Made by a program: the position numbers and the translations under genes
Assembly (NCBI GenBank): GCA_018399375.1
Contig: JAGYOV010000023.1
Span: 1-9,574 of the forward strand
Source: Dehalococcoidia bacterium
Lineage (GTDB): Bacteria; Chloroflexota; Dehalococcoidia; GIF9; AB-539-J10
Length of the DNA stretch: 9,574 nucleotides
Direction: 5' to 3'
The notes under the pieces: model-generated
Told to the model about the DNA's origin: nothing
The model's input: only the letters and a program-made list of their open reading frames with translations
The model's database searches: none
In this document: positions 8,086-9,574 of the stretch, one piece after another
Layout: each line of letters begins with the position of its first letter
Numbering within the stretch: the stretch's first letter is position 1

Positions 8086-8619
8086 ATGAGTACGAACGCG
8101 GGCAAACGTTACGCTCAGGCGGCTTTTGAGTTGGCCCTAGAACGTCAGGAGTTGGATGACTGGCGAGTTGGGTTGGACAAAATAGCTGATTTAGCGAAGG
8201 ATAGCAAACTTATGGCATTGCTGGAAAATCCCAGGCTTCCCTTTGCTGCCAAGAAAACTATCCTTCAAGAGCAGTTAGGGGATGTGATTCCTCTGGCACT
8301 CAATCTGTCCTGCCTTCTGGTTAGCAAGGGGAGATTGAATTTGGCGAATAACATATTCCAGGAGTACCAGAGGTTAATCGATGCGCATCGTGGTATTGAA
8401 CATGCTGAGGTTGTTACAGCATTGCCTTTGGGCGATGAAGATAGGCAAATGGTCTCTCGCCGTCTTGGCCATATGGTAGGGGATAAGATGGTAGTAATTG
8501 ATGCTCGCGTTGACCCATCTTTGCTTGGTGGCTTTAGGGCTAGGATTGGTGATCTGCTAGTTGATGATAGCATACGCTACAGGTTGGATTCGCTGAAGAA
8601 AACTCTTGGAGGCGAATGA
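8086..8619 (+). CDS. atpH: ATP synthase F1 subunit delta
   Basis: The 177-residue OSCP/delta protein joins the b stalk to the top of the alpha3-beta3 head. The N-terminal helical domain opens with GKRYAQAAFELA (6-17), and the C-terminal domain ends with the family signature DPSLLGGFRARIGD (143-156) followed by DDSIRYRLDSL (160-170). The ATG lies five bases after the atpF stop, without a clear ribosome site of its own, so translation is probably coupled to atpF. Its TGA overlaps the ATG of a short open frame (8616-8720). Confidence 0.93.
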   Translation: MSTNAGKRYAQAAFELALERQELDDWRVGLDKIADLAKDSKLMALLENPRLPFAAKKTILQEQLGDVIPLALNLSCLLVSKGRLNLANNIFQEYQRLIDAHRGIEHAEVVTALPLGDEDRQMVSRRLGHMVGDKMVVIDARVDPSLLGGFRARIGDLLVDDSIRYRLDSLKKTLGGE

Positions 8620-8720
8620 GCGAGCGGTTAAGCAATAGGCAGAGGTTTATTTGGGGATTTATAGGGAAGTACATAGGTGATAGGGAAGGTTGTGATGGCA
8701 CTTATAGTATAGGAGGTTAA
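8616..8720 (+). CDS. Possible 34-aa ORF filling the atpH-atpA gap
   Basis: An ATG overlapping the atpH stop codon (ATGA) follows GGAGG (8608-8612) by three bases and stays open for 34 codons to TAA at 8718-8720, one base before the atpA ATG. The predicted peptide begins [21 protein letters not shown]. It has a basic and aromatic first half and a Gly-rich end (GTYSIGG) that is partly dictated by the atpA ribosome site. I recognise no homologue. It may be a real coupled micro-gene, or simply a frame that keeps ribosomes moving toward atpA. An open run of this length is not rare by chance. Confidence 0.22.
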   Translation: MSERLSNRQRFIWGFIGKYIGDREGCDGTYSIGG

Positions 8721-8721
8721 A

Positions 8722-9574
8722 ATGGCAACTCGTGAACAAGATATTGTTTCTGTTATTAAAGAACAGATTGAACGTTTCGGCAGCACAGCGGCTGTGGCTA
8801 ATGTGGGAACCGTAATGGAGGTTGGTGATGGCATTGCTCGCATTCGGGGGTTGGGGAATGCTTCTTACAACGAGTTGTTGCAGTTTCCTCATGATATTAT
8901 GGGGCTGGCCTTGAATCTGGAGGAAGATAATATTGGGGCAGTTGTTCTTGGTGATTGTAATAAGATAAAAGAGGGTGATGAGGTGCAGTCGACTGGCAGA
9001 GTTATCGAAGTTCCTGTAGGAGATGCATTGATTGGTAGAGTGGTAGATGCTCTGGGACGTCCTCTCGACGGCAAGGGAAATATTAAGACGGAGAAGACTC
9101 GTCCGGTGGAGAGGGTGGCTCCCGGTGTAACGGCAAGGGCTCCCGTAGATATGCCCGTTATGACGGGAATTAAGTCTGTGGATAGTACGGTTCCTATCGG
9201 GCGTGGCCAACGTGAGCTGGTAATTGGTGATCGCTTTACCGGTAAGTCGGCGATATGTATAGACAGCATAATTGCCCAGAAAGGGCAAGATATGGTTTGC
9301 ATTTATGTGGCGATTGGACAGAAAACATCCAAGATAGCCCAGGTTATTGCTGTTCTGGAGAAGTACGGCGCTATGGATTATACCATTGTGGTAGAGGCTG
9401 ATGCCGCTGATCCGGCTCCATTGCAATACATCGCTCCTTATAGCGGTTGTGCTATGGGCGAAGAATTTATGGAACAGGGGAAGGATGTACTGGTCATCTA
9501 TGATGATTTATATAAGCATTCATGGGCTTATCGTCAGCTTTCCCTTTTGCTGCGTCGTCCCCCGGGGAGAGAGG
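8722..9574 (+). CDS. atpA: ATP synthase F1 subunit alpha (5' part, cut by window end)
   Basis: The first 284 codons are present, about 55% of a usual 500-510-residue alpha subunit; the frame is open at the right edge. It shows the N-terminal beta-barrel ([14 protein letters not shown], 34-47; [15 protein letters not shown], 63-77), the [13 protein letters not shown] lead-in (158-170), the P-loop GDRFTGKS (169-176), and the Walker B region [17 protein letters not shown] (256-272) ending in [10 protein letters not shown]. The alpha P-loop binds a non-catalytic nucleotide. Phe172 is odd, since this site is normally Gln (GDRQTGKT), with a few other polar residues in some lineages. AGGAGG (8711-8716) precedes the ATG by five bases. 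The 102-bp gap after atpH is the longest inside this operon. Confidence 0.96.
   Translation, partial: MATREQDIVSVIKEQIERFGSTAAVANVGTVMEVGDGIARIRGLGNASYNELLQFPHDIMGLALNLEEDNIGAVVLGDCNKIKEGDEVQSTGRVIEVPVGDALIGRVVDALGRPLDGKGNIKTEKTRPVERVAPGVTARAPVDMPVMTGIKSVDSTVPIGRGQRELVIGDRFTGKSAICIDSIIAQKGQDMVCIYVAIGQKTSKIAQVIAVLEKYGAMDYTIVVEADAADPAPLQYIAPYSGCAMGEEFMEQGKDVLVIYDDLYKHSWAYRQLSLLLRRPPGRE

Noticed and set aside
8620..8721. Possible internal promoter in the atpH-atpA gap.
   Set aside because: AT-rich words are present, but no -35/-10 pair with acceptable spacing was found, and the gap is accounted for by an open frame and the atpA ribosome site.
8659..9426. A 255-codon open frame on the minus strand opposite atpA.
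   Set aside because: It is antisense to atpA, its translation is rich in His, Asn and Ser as an antisense shadow would be, and it has no ribosome site or motif.

Overview
The window is ordinary bacterial chromosome carrying core energy and translation genes, with one phage-type gene at the left edge. The best guess for the source is a moderate-GC member of the Chloroflexota, probably near Dehalococcoidia. This rests on remembered family resemblance (an EF-G2-type factor, a BFN/DUF151 protein and an AtpI-B-E-F-H-A cluster, with an electron transfer flavoprotein nearby). No marker such as 16S rRNA is present to prove it.

Layout. 151-621 (+) encodes a YopX-family phage-type protein with an enlarged central loop and a ten-glutamate tail. 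622-1220 is about 600 bp without a convincing gene; it contains a near-consensus sigma-70-type promoter at 931-959, which leaves a leader of about 250 nt before the next gene. 1221-3281 (+) encodes an EF-G-like translational GTPase of the EF-G2 type whose G2 threonine and catalytic histidine positions are both substituted. A long inverted repeat over its stop codon (3268-3311) can end transcription from both sides and separates it from the convergent etfB-etfA operon (5158-3342, minus strand). A 225-bp divergent control region (5159-5383) carries promoter-like sites for etfBA on one strand and for a BFN/DUF151 gene (5384-5908) on the other.

From 6015 to the right edge runs the start of an F-type ATP synthase operon: atpI-like, atpB (a), atpE (c), atpF (b), atpH (delta) and the first 55% or so of atpA (alpha). 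AtpB, AtpE and AtpF form the membrane motor and stalk, while AtpH and AtpA belong to the stator and catalytic head. The c subunit lacks the Na+-type ligands, so a proton-driven machine is expected. The ETF carries electrons from acyl-CoA or similar dehydrogenases toward the membrane chain that would energise this ATP synthase, but no dehydrogenase or ETF:quinone oxidoreductase gene lies in the window.

No mobile-element ends, tRNA, rRNA or CRISPR array were seen. The points most worth a second look are the altered GTPase centre of the EF-G2-type protein, the long leader before it, the unusual YopX relative, a 34-codon open frame that exactly fills the atpH-atpA gap, and a phenylalanine inside the AtpA P-loop. 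I did not find a clear new multi-gene system.
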